Shown here piece by piece: positions 18,285 to 26,492 of a DNA stretch of 64,000 nucleotides. The notes below the pieces were generated by a model that saw only the letters and a list, made by a program, of their open reading frames with translations, was not told the origin of the DNA and searched no databases. Source of the stretch: Actinomadura luzonensis (GTDB lineage Bacteria > Actinomycetota > Actinomycetes > Streptosporangiales > Streptosporangiaceae); NCBI RefSeq assembly GCF_022664455.2, contig NZ_JAKRKC020000001.1, forward strand, positions 558,001-622,000, in the 5' to 3' direction. Numbering within the stretch: the first letter of the stretch is position 1; the number at the start of each line of letters is the position of its first letter. The position numbers and the translations under genes were made by a program.

Positions 18285-19382
18285 TCACCGCAGGCCGGAC
18301 GGCCGGTTCAGGGCGAGCTGGATGAGCCGGTCGACCAGCTCGGGGTAGGACACCCCGGTGGCCGCCCAGAGCTGCGGCGCCACCGACAGCGAGGTGAAGC
18401 CCGGCATGGTGTTGATCTCGTTGAGGATCAGCCGGCCCTCGGGGGTGTAGAAGAAGTCGACCCGCGCCAGGCCCTCGCAGTCGAGCGCCTCGAACGCCCG
18501 CACCGCCATGGCCCGCAGCTCCTCGGCCGTGCCGTCGGGGATGTCGGCGGGCACGGTCAGCGACATCTGGTCGGGGTAGTACTTGGCCTCGAAGTCGAAG
18601 AACTCCTGCCCGCCCTCGACCTTGACCTCGCCGGGCAGCGACGCGGCGGCCAGCTCGTCGCCGGGCGACTGCAGCACCGCGCACTCGATCTCGCGGCCCT
18701 CGATGGCGGCCTCGACGAGCACCTTGGGGTCGTGCCGCCGGGCGGCCTCCACGGCCTCCTCCAGCTGGGCGCGGTCGTGGGCCTTGGAGATGCCCTGGGA
18801 GGAGCCGGCGCGGGCGGGCTTGACGAAGACGGGGTAGCCGAGCTGCTCCTCGGCCTCCTTGAGCACCAGCTCGCGGTTGAGCCGCCAGTCGCGGTCGCGG
18901 ACGGTGACGTACCTGCCGGTGGGCAGCCCGGCGGCGGCCAGCACGGTCTTCATGTGGGACTTGTCCATGCCGACGGCGCTGGCCAGCACGCCGGAGCCGA
19001 CGTAGCGCACGCCGGCCATCTCCAGCAGGCCCTGGATGGTGCCGTCCTCGGCGAAGGGCCCGTGCATCACGGGGAACACCACGTCCACGGCGCCGAGCTC
19101 GACCGGGATCGCGCCGGGGTCGTAGGCCACCAGGCTGTTGCCGCCGGAGGGCAGCGCGAGCGCCGCCCCGGAGGTGTCGACGACCGGCAGCTCGCCCTCC
19201 TCGATGGCGAAGCGCTGGTCGGACGCGGCGAGCACCCACCTGCCGTCCTGGGCGATCCCGATCGGGACCACCTCGTACTTGCTCCTGTCGATCACATCCA
19301 GCACGCTCCCCGCGCCCATCAGGGACACGGCGTGCTCGGAATTGCGACCTCCGAAAACGACGGCGACGCGTGGCTTGCTCAT
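18285..19382 (-). CDS. ddl: D-alanine--D-alanine ligase
   Basis: Joins two D-alanines for peptidoglycan precursor synthesis. A 365-aa ATP-grasp enzyme: VAVVFGGRNSEHAVSL at the N terminus, VVFPVMHGPFAEDGTIQG, VFVKPARAGSSQGISK, and the metal-binding RVDFFYTPEGRLILNEINTMPGFT near the C terminus. Start MSKPRVAV at 19382. TAGATT lies 8 nt upstream with no ribosome site, so the mRNA may be leaderless. It ends back-to-back with DUF3515. Confidence 0.96.
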   Translation of the reverse strand: MSKPRVAVVFGGRNSEHAVSLMGAGSVLDVIDRSKYEVVPIGIAQDGRWVLAASDQRFAIEEGELPVVDTSGAALALPSGGNSLVAYDPGAIPVELGAVDVVFPVMHGPFAEDGTIQGLLEMAGVRYVGSGVLASAVGMDKSHMKTVLAAAGLPTGRYVTVRDRDWRLNRELVLKEAEEQLGYPVFVKPARAGSSQGISKAHDRAQLEEAVEAARRHDPKVLVEAAIEGREIECAVLQSPGDELAAASLPGEVKVEGGQEFFDFEAKYYPDQMSLTVPADIPDGTAEELRAMAVRAFEALDCEGLARVDFFYTPEGRLILNEINTMPGFTSLSVAPQLWAATGVSYPELVDRLIQLALNRPSGLR

Positions 19383-19467
19383 GGTGTCCGAATCTACCGG
19401 GGTGTCCCCTGCACAGCGAGCCAAGCACGCGGTACGGCGCGCCCGCTCACGCGCCCCGCGCGACCGG

Positions 19468-20478
19468 TCACACCCCGTAGCGTTCCGGCTTGGGCGAGCG
19501 CGACATCAGCAGCATGCCGGCCTCGGCCGGGGACATGCCGTCGTGCACCACGCCGACCACGACCTCGGTGATCGGCATCTCCACGTCGTGCTTCCTGGCG
19601 AGGGCGAGCACCGACTCGCAGGACTTGACGCCCTCGGCGGTCTGCTTGGTGGCCGCGACCACCTCGGCCAGCGTCATGCCGCGCCCCAGGTTCTCGCCGA
19701 AGGTGCGGTTGCGCGACAGCGGCGAGTTGCAGGTGGCGACCAGGTCGCCCATGCCGGCGAGCCCGGCGAAGGTGTGCGGGTCGGCGCCGAGCGCGACGCC
19801 GAGCCGCTGCATCTCGGCCAGGCCGCGGGTGATGAGCATGGCGCTGACGTTGTCGCCCATGCCCATGCCGGCCGAGACGCCGACGGCGAGCGCGATGACG
19901 TTCTTGACCGCGCCGCCCAGCTCGACGCCGACGACGTCGGGGTTGGTGTAGGGGCGGAACCACGGCGGCAGGTGGCAGACGGCCTGCAGCTTCTCGGCGA
20001 CGGACTCGTCGGTGCAGGCCACGACGGTGGCGGCGGGCTGGCGCTGGGCGATCTCCTTGGCCAGGTTGGGCCCGGAGACGACGGCCACCCGCTCCTCCGG
20101 CACCCCGGCCACCTCGCGGATCACCTCGCTCATCCGCTTGGCGGTGCCGAGCTCGATGCCCTTCATCAGGTTGACCAGGACCGCGCCGGGCGGGATGTGC
20201 TCACGCCAGGCGGTCAGGTTGTGCCGCAGGGTCTGCGACGGCACGCACAGCACCACGAACTCGGCGCCGTGCAGCGCCCGCTCGGGGTCGCTGGTGGCGC
20301 GCAGCGAGGACGGGAGCCGCACGCCGGGCAGGTACTCGGGGTTCTCGTGGGTGCGGTTGATGACCTCCGCCTGGTCGGGCCTGCGCCCCCAGAGCGTGAC
20401 CTCGTTGCCCGCCTCCGCCAGGATCATCGCGAACGTGGTGCCCCACGAGCCGGCGCCGAACACGGCCACTTTCGTCAT
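19468..20478 (-). CDS. gpsA: Glycerol-3-phosphate dehydrogenase [NAD(P)+]
   Basis: Reduces dihydroxyacetone phosphate to sn-glycerol 3-phosphate for phospholipid synthesis. The 336-aa protein has the Rossmann motif [35 protein letters not shown], the catalytic Lys in [12 protein letters not shown], and [11 protein letters not shown], all in the family order. The ATG lies 4 nt after the plsC stop, so the two are co-translated. plsC and gpsA act in consecutive steps. Confidence 0.96.
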   Translation of the reverse strand: MTKVAVFGAGSWGTTFAMILAEAGNEVTLWGRRPDQAEVINRTHENPEYLPGVRLPSSLRATSDPERALHGAEFVVLCVPSQTLRHNLTAWREHIPPGAVLVNLMKGIELGTAKRMSEVIREVAGVPEERVAVVSGPNLAKEIAQRQPAATVVACTDESVAEKLQAVCHLPPWFRPYTNPDVVGVELGGAVKNVIALAVGVSAGMGMGDNVSAMLITRGLAEMQRLGVALGADPHTFAGLAGMGDLVATCNSPLSRNRTFGENLGRGMTLAEVVAATKQTAEGVKSCESVLALARKHDVEMPITEVVVGVVHDGMSPAEAGMLLMSRSPKPERYGV

Positions 20479-20482
20479 GCCG

Positions 20483-21193
20483 TCACCGCCCCGCCGGGTC
20501 GTAGGGGGTCTCGGGGGCCTTCTCGCCCCGCAGCTCGGCGAGCTGCGCGGTGATGGCCGCCATGATGTCGGCGGTGGCCTCGTGCAGGACGGAGGCGCGC
20601 GGGGGCCGGCCCGCGTACTTGGACAGGTCGACCGGCGGGCCCACCGACACGTGGAAGGTCTTGCGCGGGAACAGGCGGGGCTTCTTCTCCCCGTACGGCA
20701 GCAGCTCCTGCGCCCCCCAGTGGGCGACGGGGATGACGGGGGCACCGCTCTCCAGCGCCAGCCGGGCCGCGCCCGTCTTGCCCACCATCGGCCACAGGCC
20801 GGGGTCACGGGTGCAGGTGCCCTCAGGGTAGAACAGGATCGCGCAGCCGTCCTGGAGCCGCTGCGAGGAGATCCGCAGCGACTTGGCGGCCTCGCTGCTG
20901 CCGCGTTCGACGGGGATGGCCAGCAGCCCGGTCACCGCCCTGCCGAGCAGCGGGACGCGGAACAGGGCGGACTTGGCGAGGATGACCGGCCACCGGCCGT
21001 TGTTGAAGAGGAAGTGCGACAGCAGGACGGGGTCCGTCCAGGAAAGGTGGTTGGCCGCGATGATCACGCCGCCGGTGCGGGGGATGCGCTCGCCGTGCCG
21101 CCAGTCTCGCTTGACCAGGAGCCGGGACAGCGGTTTCACGATAACGACTGCCAGGGTCTCCCAGAAACGCGACGGTCGCGTGGGGCGGCTCAT
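20483..21193 (-). CDS. plsC: 1-acyl-sn-glycerol-3-phosphate acyltransferase family protein
   Basis: Transfers acyl groups to (lyso)phosphatidic acid at the inner membrane. The 236-aa protein has the HX4D catalytic motif NHLSWTDP and the substrate-binding FYPEGT motif, plus a hydrophobic stretch around [15 protein letters not shown]. The start [10 protein letters not shown] has GAGGAGG upstream. It precedes gpsA by 4 nt. Confidence 0.9.
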   Translation of the reverse strand: MSRPTRPSRFWETLAVVIVKPLSRLLVKRDWRHGERIPRTGGVIIAANHLSWTDPVLLSHFLFNNGRWPVILAKSALFRVPLLGRAVTGLLAIPVERGSSEAAKSLRISSQRLQDGCAILFYPEGTCTRDPGLWPMVGKTGAARLALESGAPVIPVAHWGAQELLPYGEKKPRLFPRKTFHVSVGPPVDLSKYAGRPPRASVLHEATADIMAAITAQLAELRGEKAPETPYDPAGR

Positions 21194-21267
21194 GGACTCC
21201 TCCTCGGGTATGCGCCCCAAGTCTCCCGGTTGCCCGCCGAGGATGTCGAGGCGCGATGCTTAAGGGT

Positions 21268-21915
21268 ATGAGCTTCCGGTGGTCACTGGTCATTCCGGTC
21301 AAGACGCTGGTCGCCGCGAAGACCAGGCTGGCCGACGCGACGGGGCCGCACCGCACCAGGTTCGCCGTGGCGGTGGCGAGCGACACGGTGGCGGCGGCGT
21401 TGTCCTGCCCCGCCGTGGCGCGGGTGATCGTGGTGACGGCCGATCCGGCCGCTGCGGGGCCGCTCGCGGCGCTCGGGGCCGAGGTGGTGGGCGATCCCGA
21501 CCGCGGGCTGAACACCGCGCTCCGCACCGGCGCCGCGCACGCCGCCGGGGTGGCGCCGGGCGACGCGGTGGGGGCGCTGCAGGCCGACCTGCCCGCGCTG
21601 CGGCCGGCCGAGCTGGCGACGGCGCTGGACGCGGCGGCCGAGTTCGACCAGGCGTTCGTGCCGGACGCGCTCGACGTCGGCACCACGTTCTACGGGGTGC
21701 GGCCGGGCCTGGCGTTCACGCCGCGCTTCGGCGGGGAGTCGCGGGTCAAGCACCTGGCGGGCGGGGCGAAGGAGCTGTGCGTGCCGGGCATCGACTCGGT
21801 GCGGCGTGACGTGGACACCCCCGACGACCTGCGTGCGGCCATCGCGCTGGGGCTGGGCCGGCACACGGCGGCGGTGGTGGCCGAGCTGTGGCCGGGGTTC
21901 AGGCCGCCCGCCTGA
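21268..21915 (+). CDS. cofC: 2-phospho-L-lactate/phosphoenolpyruvate guanylyltransferase
   Basis: Activates 2-phospho-L-lactate or phosphoenolpyruvate with GTP in coenzyme F420 synthesis (CofC/FbiD). The 215-aa protein starts SFRWSLVIPVKTLVAAKTRLA, the nucleotidyltransferase N-terminal loop, with GALQADLPAL for metal binding and FTPRFGGESRVKHL near the C terminus. An ATG four codons upstream is an alternative start. Divergent from plsC/gpsA, as in other actinomycetes. Its last 17 nt overlap the MFS pseudogene. Confidence 0.93.
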   Translation: MSFRWSLVIPVKTLVAAKTRLADATGPHRTRFAVAVASDTVAAALSCPAVARVIVVTADPAAAGPLAALGAEVVGDPDRGLNTALRTGAAHAAGVAPGDAVGALQADLPALRPAELATALDAAAEFDQAFVPDALDVGTTFYGVRPGLAFTPRFGGESRVKHLAGGAKELCVPGIDSVRRDVDTPDDLRAAIALGLGRHTAAVVAELWPGFRPPA

Positions 21916-22643
21916 TCGCCGGGGCGGTGACGACGGCCAGGTGCGACAGACCGGTCAGCAGCACGGCCGCGGCGCCCGCGGCGACGGCCGACATCAGCAG
22001 CCCGTACGTGGCCGAGCCCACGTCCAGCTCGTCGATCAGGTAGAGCGGCAGCCCGACGGCGGCGACGCCGTTGGCGGTCATCATGAGCGCGCCGACGACC
22101 GCGATCCTGCGCAGCACCGGCTCCTCCCGCACGAACCGCACGCCCTCGGCGATCTCCTTGCGCAGCGCCCGCTCGCCGCCGGCCGCCGGCGCCCGGCCCG
22201 GCCAGCACCGAGACGTTCCTGGTGACCTCCAGCACGCCGTTGCCGCGTTCGAGCCGGTCCCGCGGCACGACGGCGGGCAGCAGGCTCATGTGGGCGACGT
22301 CGAAGAAGACGGCGCCGACGCCCAGCACGAGCGCGACGGCGTAGAGCTGGGGCAGCGACACCACGCCGAGCCAGGCCGCCACGGGCACCGACAGCAGGGC
22401 GAGGCCGCGCGCCAGGTCCGACCGGATGAGGACGGGAAGGCGGCGCGCCCGGTCCACCCACACGCCGGCCGGCAGCCCGATCAGCAGGAACGCGACCGTC
22501 TGGAGCGCCGCCAGCACGCCGAGCTGGAACGCGCTGGCGTGCAGCGTGAGCAGCGCGGTCAGCGGGAGCGCGACGACGGTGACCTGGGTGCCGAGCTGGG
22601 TGACCCCGTTGGCCCACGCGAACCGCCAGAAATCGCCCCCCAT
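21899..22643 (-). pseudogene. Decayed MFS transporter
   Basis: The first about 154 residues (MGGDFWRFAWANGVTQLGTQ...NVSVLAGPGAG) form the N-terminal third of a typical MFS efflux protein. Near 22200 the frame shifts to a second piece (GGERALRKEIAEGVRFVREE...LIDELDVGSATYGLLMSA), with an estimated 50 residues missing at the junction. A second loss joins YGLLMSAVAAGAAA directly to a terminal helix (LLTGLSHLAVVTAPAIRRAA). About 250 of an expected 400 residues remain, in two frames, so the product should be non-functional. Confidence 0.85.
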
Positions 22644-22687
22644 GATCGATCATCCTGGCCTGCTCGCCCCGGCCCGGGCAAACCGAT

Positions 22688-22693
22688 TACGCT
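22688..22693 (+). promoter_or_regulatory. -10 box TACGCT for a leaderless start
   Basis: TACGCT (TANNNT) ends 7 nt before the GTG at 22701, and there is no ribosome-binding site between. This is the spacing expected when transcription begins at the start codon. Confidence 0.5.
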
Positions 22694-22700
22694 GGTCGGC

Positions 22701-22901
22701 GTGCAGGGCACGGTACGCAGCTTCGACGAGACCACCAGGTCGGGCACGGTCTTCCTGGACGACGGGACCGTCCTGGAGTTCGACGCGCCCGCCTTCGACG
22801 CGGGCCCGCTGCGGCTGCTGCGCACCGGCCAGCGGGTCAACCTGGCGGTGACCGGCGGGCGCGTCACCTACGTGACGCTGTCCACGTTCCCGCTGCCTTA
22901 G
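22701..22901 (+). CDS. Small cold-shock-like (OB-fold) protein
   Basis: A 66-aa protein, VQGTVRSFDETTRSGTVFLDDGTVLEFDAPAFDAGPLRLLRTGQRV..., with a cold-shock-like beta-barrel pattern. The FGF/VFVH RNA-binding aromatics of true CspA proteins are mostly missing, so RNA binding is uncertain. The GTG start at 22701 fits the protein and a leaderless -10 box. I recall related genes near cofC/hup in actinomycetes; function unknown. Confidence 0.75.
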   Translation: MQGTVRSFDETTRSGTVFLDDGTVLEFDAPAFDAGPLRLLRTGQRVNLAVTGGRVTYVTLSTFPLP

Positions 22902-22904
22902 AAA

Positions 22905-22940
22905 GCCCGCCCTGGAAAAAGCGCCGCCCTGGAAAAACGC
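22905..22940 (+). repeat. Tandem duplication CGCCCTGGAAAAA
   Basis: Two near-identical copies of CGCCCTGGAAAAA lie between the cold-shock-like gene and the hairpin before hup. Probably slippage; no function evident. Confidence 0.6.
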
Positions 22941-22943
22941 TAC

Positions 22944-22970
22944 GCCCGGGCCACGTGCGACGGCCCGGGC
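22944..22970. terminator. Hairpin between the cold-shock-like gene and hup
   Basis: GCCCGGGCC (22944-22952) and GGCCCGGGC (22962-22970) form a perfect 9-bp stem with a 9-nt loop between two convergent genes. No U-run on either side; likely serves both. Confidence 0.65.
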
Positions 22971-22988
22971 GCGACGATCAGCGCGCGG

Positions 22989-23288
22989 CTACTTCTTCTT
23001 GCCGCTCTTCTTGCCGCCCTCGTTCACCAGGTCCTTGAACTCCGAACCGGGGCGGAACTTGGGAGCCCAGCTCTCCGCGACATTGATCTCCGCGCCCGTC
23101 GACGGGTTCCTGGCCGTGCGGGCCGGCTTGTTCACCATCTCGAACGCGCCGAAGCCGGTGATCGAGACCTTGTCGCCGCTCGCCACGGCCTTCTGGATGG
23201 TGTCGATGACCGCGTTCACGGCCTCGGTGGCCGTCCTCTTGTCGCCCACCCGGTCCGTGATGGCCTCGACGAGCTCTCGCTTGTTCAT
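22989..23288 (-). CDS. hup: DNA-binding protein HU
   Basis: A 99-aa nucleoid protein of the HU/IHF family: MNKRELVEAITDRVGDKRTATEAVNAVID, then the DNA-binding arm GFGAFEMVNKPARTARNPSTGAEI. The tail GGKKSGKKK is short and Lys-rich, unlike the long PAKKA tail of mycobacterial or HupS-type proteins. Start at 23288; the 34-codon upstream extension is not HU-like. Downstream of the leuCD region. Confidence 0.95.
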   Translation of the reverse strand: MNKRELVEAITDRVGDKRTATEAVNAVIDTIQKAVASGDKVSITGFGAFEMVNKPARTARNPSTGAEINVAESWAPKFRPGSEFKDLVNEGGKKSGKKK

Positions 23289-23386
23289 GAAAGTCCTGCT
23301 CCCCCAGTCATGGTCAGGGTTCCAGCACACGAGTTCGACGTAGAAACCCCTTACGGGCTCGAAAGTAGGCGGGATCGCGGGGGAAC

Positions 23387-23614
23387 TCAATCACCGACGG
23401 TGTTTTCGCCATCGCGTGGCGTGTCGAGCGTGGAGAGAAACGCCTCCAGCCGGGCCGCCGCCCGGCCGGGATCGCGCTTGGCGAGGTCGCAGATGGCGAG
23501 GTAGCGGCGGGCCCCCCGCTCCCGCTCGGCGGCGGGCAGCAGGCGGACGCGGCGGTGCGCCTCGCGCAACCGCCGCGCCAGTTCGTCGTCCTCTAGACGG
23601 TCGTCGGCAGCCAT
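23387..23614 (-). CDS. Hypothetical 75-aa charged helical protein downstream of leuD
   Basis: Sequence [20 protein letters not shown]...[22 protein letters not shown], predicted mostly helical with alternating acidic and basic residues. No known domain that I recognise. It overlaps the leuD 3' end by 22 nt, so it is probably translated from the leuCD transcript. I recall a small gene in this place between leuD and hup in other actinomycetes, which supports it as real. Confidence 0.65.
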   Translation of the reverse strand: MAADDRLEDDELARRLREAHRRVRLLPAAERERGARRYLAICDLAKRDPGRAAARLEAFLSTLDTPRDGENTVGD

Positions 23615-24180
23615 GGCTGCCGACCATTCTCGTACGTGGTGATGTCCTCGGCGTGACGCAGGGTCAGCCCGATGTCGTCCAGGCCCTCCATGAGCCGCCA
23701 GCGGGTGTAGTCGTCGATCTCGAACGGCACGCTCTCGCCCGCCCAGCGGACCTGGCGTTCGGCCAGGTCGACGGTCACCTCCAGCTTGGGGTCGGCCTCG
23801 ACGGCCGACTGCAGCGCCTCGACCTTGTCGCCCGGCAGGACGACCGGCAGCAGGCCCATCTTGGTGGAGTTGTTGCGGAAGATGTCGCCGAAGCGGGCGG
23901 CGATCACGACGCGGAACCCGTACTGCTGCAGGGCCCACACCGCGTGCTCGCGGGAGGAGCCGGTGCCGAAGTCGGGGCCGGAGACGAGGATCGAGCCGCC
24001 CTCGTAGGACGGGTCGTTCAGGACGAACGTCGGGTCCTCGCGCCAGGCGGCGAACAGGCCCTTCTCGAAGCCGGTGCGGCTGACCTGCTTGAGCCAGACG
24101 GCCGGGATGATCTGGTCGGTGTCGACGTTGCTGCGGCGCAGCGGCACCGCCGTACCGGTGTGGGTGGTGAACGCTTCCAT
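23593..24180 (-). CDS. leuD: 3-isopropylmalate dehydratase small subunit
   Basis: With LeuC isomerises 2-isopropylmalate to 3-isopropylmalate in leucine synthesis, and probably citramalate to methylmalate in the CimA route. The 195-aa protein has [13 protein letters not shown] and the substrate-binding [13 protein letters not shown], plus [19 protein letters not shown]. It starts 9 nt after leuC. Confidence 0.96.
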   Translation of the reverse strand: MEAFTTHTGTAVPLRRSNVDTDQIIPAVWLKQVSRTGFEKGLFAAWREDPTFVLNDPSYEGGSILVSGPDFGTGSSREHAVWALQQYGFRVVIAARFGDIFRNNSTKMGLLPVVLPGDKVEALQSAVEADPKLEVTVDLAERQVRWAGESVPFEIDDYTRWRLMEGLDDIGLTLRHAEDITTYENGRQPWLPTTV

Positions 24181-24189
24181 GTCGGCTCC

Positions 24190-25575
24190 TTACAGGTCGG
24201 CGGGGGCGGTCAGGCGGCCGGTGACCGCGGTCGCGGCGGCGACCTGCGGCGACACCAGATGGGTGCGGCCACCCTTGCCCTGGCGGCCCTCGAAGTTGCG
24301 GTTGGAGGTCGAGGCGCTGCGCTCGCCGGGCTGCAGCGTGTCGGGGTTCATGCCGAGGCACATGGAGCAGCCGGCCTCGCGCCACTCGGCGCCCGCGGCC
24401 TTGAACACCTCGTGCAGCCCCTCCTGCTCGGCCTGCAGCTTGACCAGCATCGAGCCGGGCACGATCAGCGTGCGGGTCCTGACCTGGCGGCCCTTCAGGA
24501 TCTCGGCGGCCGAGCGCAGGTCCTCGATGCGGCCGTTGGTGCAGGAGCCGACGAAGACGGTGTCGACCTCGATCTCGCGCAGCGGCGTGCCGGCGGCCAG
24601 GCCCATGTACTCCAGCGCCCGCTCGGCGGCGGCCCGCTCGACCGGGTCGGCGAAGGACTCGGGCGCGGGGACGGTCTCGCCCAGCGGCAGGCCCTGGCCC
24701 GGGTTGGTGCCCCACGTGACGTACGGGGTGAGCGTCGTGGCGTCGATCTCCACGACCTTGTCGAACACGGCGTCGTCGTCGGTGCGCAGCGACTTCCAGT
24801 ACTCCACGGCCTGGTCCCAGGCCGCGCCCTCGGGCGCGTGCGGGCGGCCCTTGAGGTAGGCGAACGTGGTCTCGTCGGGGGCGATCATGCCCGCCCGCGC
24901 CCCGGCCTCGATCGACATGTTGCAGACGGTCATGCGGCCCTCCATGGAGAGCTTGCGCACGGCCTCGCCGCGGTACTCGATGATGTGGCCCTGGCCGCCG
25001 CCGGTGCCGATCTTGGCGATGATGGCCAGGATCAGGTCCTTCGCGGTGACGCCGACCGGCAGCTCGCCGCTGACCTCGATGGCCATGGTCTTCGGCCGGT
25101 AGGCGGGCAGCGTCTGGGTGGCGAGCACATGCTCGACCTCGGAGGTGCCGATGCCGAAGGCGATGCCGCCGAACGCGCCGTGCGTCGAGGTGTGCGAGTC
25201 GCCGCAGACGATCGTCATGCCCGGCTGGGTGAGGCCGAACTGCGGGCCGATGATGTGCACCACGCCCTGCCCGGCGTCGCCCATCGGGTGCAGCCGGATG
25301 CCGAACTCGGCGGCGTTCTTGCGCAGCGTCTCGACCTGCGTCTTGGACACGGGGTCGGCGATCGGGCCGAGCACGGTCGGCACGTTGTGGTCCTCGGTGG
25401 CGATCGTGAGGTCGGGACGGCGGACCTTGCGGCCGGCGAGGCGGAGCCCGTCGAACGCCTGCGGGCTGGTGACCTCGTGGATGAGGTGCAGGTCGATATA
25501 GAGCAGGTCAGGTTCGCCCTCGGCACGCCGGACGACGTGTTGCTCCCAGACCTTCTCGGCCAGTGTGCGGCCCAT
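24190..25575 (-). CDS. leuC: 3-isopropylmalate dehydratase large subunit
   Basis: Iron-sulfur subunit of isopropylmalate isomerase. The 461-aa aconitase-family protein contains the cluster ligands in VGSCTNGR and CSMCLGMN, and [26 protein letters not shown]. Start [15 protein letters not shown] at 25575 with AGGAGGAG upstream. Divergent from ndgR across 142 nt, so NdgR very probably controls leuCD, as described for Streptomyces. Confidence 0.97.
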   Translation of the reverse strand: MGRTLAEKVWEQHVVRRAEGEPDLLYIDLHLIHEVTSPQAFDGLRLAGRKVRRPDLTIATEDHNVPTVLGPIADPVSKTQVETLRKNAAEFGIRLHPMGDAGQGVVHIIGPQFGLTQPGMTIVCGDSHTSTHGAFGGIAFGIGTSEVEHVLATQTLPAYRPKTMAIEVSGELPVGVTAKDLILAIIAKIGTGGGQGHIIEYRGEAVRKLSMEGRMTVCNMSIEAGARAGMIAPDETTFAYLKGRPHAPEGAAWDQAVEYWKSLRTDDDAVFDKVVEIDATTLTPYVTWGTNPGQGLPLGETVPAPESFADPVERAAAERALEYMGLAAGTPLREIEVDTVFVGSCTNGRIEDLRSAAEILKGRQVRTRTLIVPGSMLVKLQAEQEGLHEVFKAAGAEWREAGCSMCLGMNPDTLQPGERSASTSNRNFEGRQGKGGRTHLVSPQVAAATAVTGRLTAPADL

Positions 25576-25717
25576 GATCTCCTCCTGTGTCGTCGCGATG
25601 CTCCGTCGCATCGCCCCTCGAGGCCCGCCCCCGCTCGCCGCCCCGGGCTCCGGCGCTTCTTCGCGGGAGTTTGCCACCGACTTGCTTTCTCATATGTCGA
25701 GACTGCAGTATCGGTAC
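25576..25717. promoter_or_regulatory. Divergent leuC/ndgR control region
   Basis: This 142-nt region must hold the leuCD and ndgR promoters and the NdgR operator. An AT-richer core (about 25680-25717, CATATG and TATCGGTAC) stands out. I cannot assign an exact operator. Confidence 0.4.
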
Positions 25718-26434
25718 ATGGACAACTCTAGCGGAGTCGGAGTACTCGACAAGGCCGTTCTTGTACTCAATGCCCTCGAAGCGGGGCCCGCTTCCCTGGC
25801 GCAGCTCGTCCAGGCCACCGGCCTGGCCCGCCCCACGGCCCACCGCCTGGCCGTCGCCCTGGAGCACCACAGGATCGTCAGCCGGGACACGCAGGGCCGG
25901 TTCGTGCTGGGCCCGCGGCTGTCGGAGTTGTCCACGGCGGCCGGCGAGGACCGGCTGCTGGCGGTGGCCTCCCCCGTGCTGATGCAGCTCAGGGACCTGA
26001 CCGGGGAGAGCGCGCAACTTTACCGCCGCCAGGGCGACGAACGGGTGTGCGTGGCGGCGGCCGAGCGGGCCAGCGGCCTGCGCGACACCGTCCCGGTCGG
26101 CTCGGCGCTGCCCATGACGGCCGGTTCGGCGGCGCAGATCCTGCTGGCGTGGGAGGAGCCCGACCGGCTGCACCGCGGCCTGCGCGGCGCCAAGTTCACC
26201 GCCGCCACCCTGGCCTCGGTGCGGCGGCGCGGCTGGGCCCACAGCGTGGGCGAGCGCGAGCAGGGCGTGGCCAGCGTCTCGGCCCCCATAAGGGGCAGCG
26301 GCGGGAAGGTGATCGCGGCCGTGTCGGTCTCCGGGCCCATCGAGCGGCTGACCCGGGCCCCCGGCCGGCTGCACGCGGTGCCGGTCATGGCAGCTGCCGA
26401 GCGGATCACCGAGGCGATGCGCCGCACGTCATGA
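25718..26434 (+). CDS. ndgR: IclR-family regulator NdgR
   Basis: The 238-aa protein begins MDNSSGVGVLDKAVLVLNALEAGPASLAQLVQATGL, matching what I recall of Streptomyces NdgR almost residue for residue. IclR winged helix (TGLARPTAHRLAVALEHHRIV), then the effector domain (GESAQLYRRQGDERVCVAAAE...AVSVSGPIERLTR). NdgR regulates leuCD and other branched-chain and Met/Cys genes; its position divergent to leuC agrees. ATG chosen at 25718 from this similarity. Confidence 0.93.
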   Translation: MDNSSGVGVLDKAVLVLNALEAGPASLAQLVQATGLARPTAHRLAVALEHHRIVSRDTQGRFVLGPRLSELSTAAGEDRLLAVASPVLMQLRDLTGESAQLYRRQGDERVCVAAAERASGLRDTVPVGSALPMTAGSAAQILLAWEEPDRLHRGLRGAKFTAATLASVRRRGWAHSVGEREQGVASVSAPIRGSGGKVIAAVSVSGPIERLTRAPGRLHAVPVMAAAERITEAMRRTS

Positions 26435-26480
26435 TCAGCAAAAGGATGTATTTCGGGAGCCGTCAGCGTCGTCGGCGCAC

Positions 26481-26486
26481 TAGCCT
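26481..26486 (+). promoter_or_regulatory. -10 box TAGCCT for a leaderless start
   Basis: TAGCCT ends 6 nt before the GTG at 26493. No Shine-Dalgarno sequence is present between them. Confidence 0.5.
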
Positions 26487-26492
26487 GAGTGC

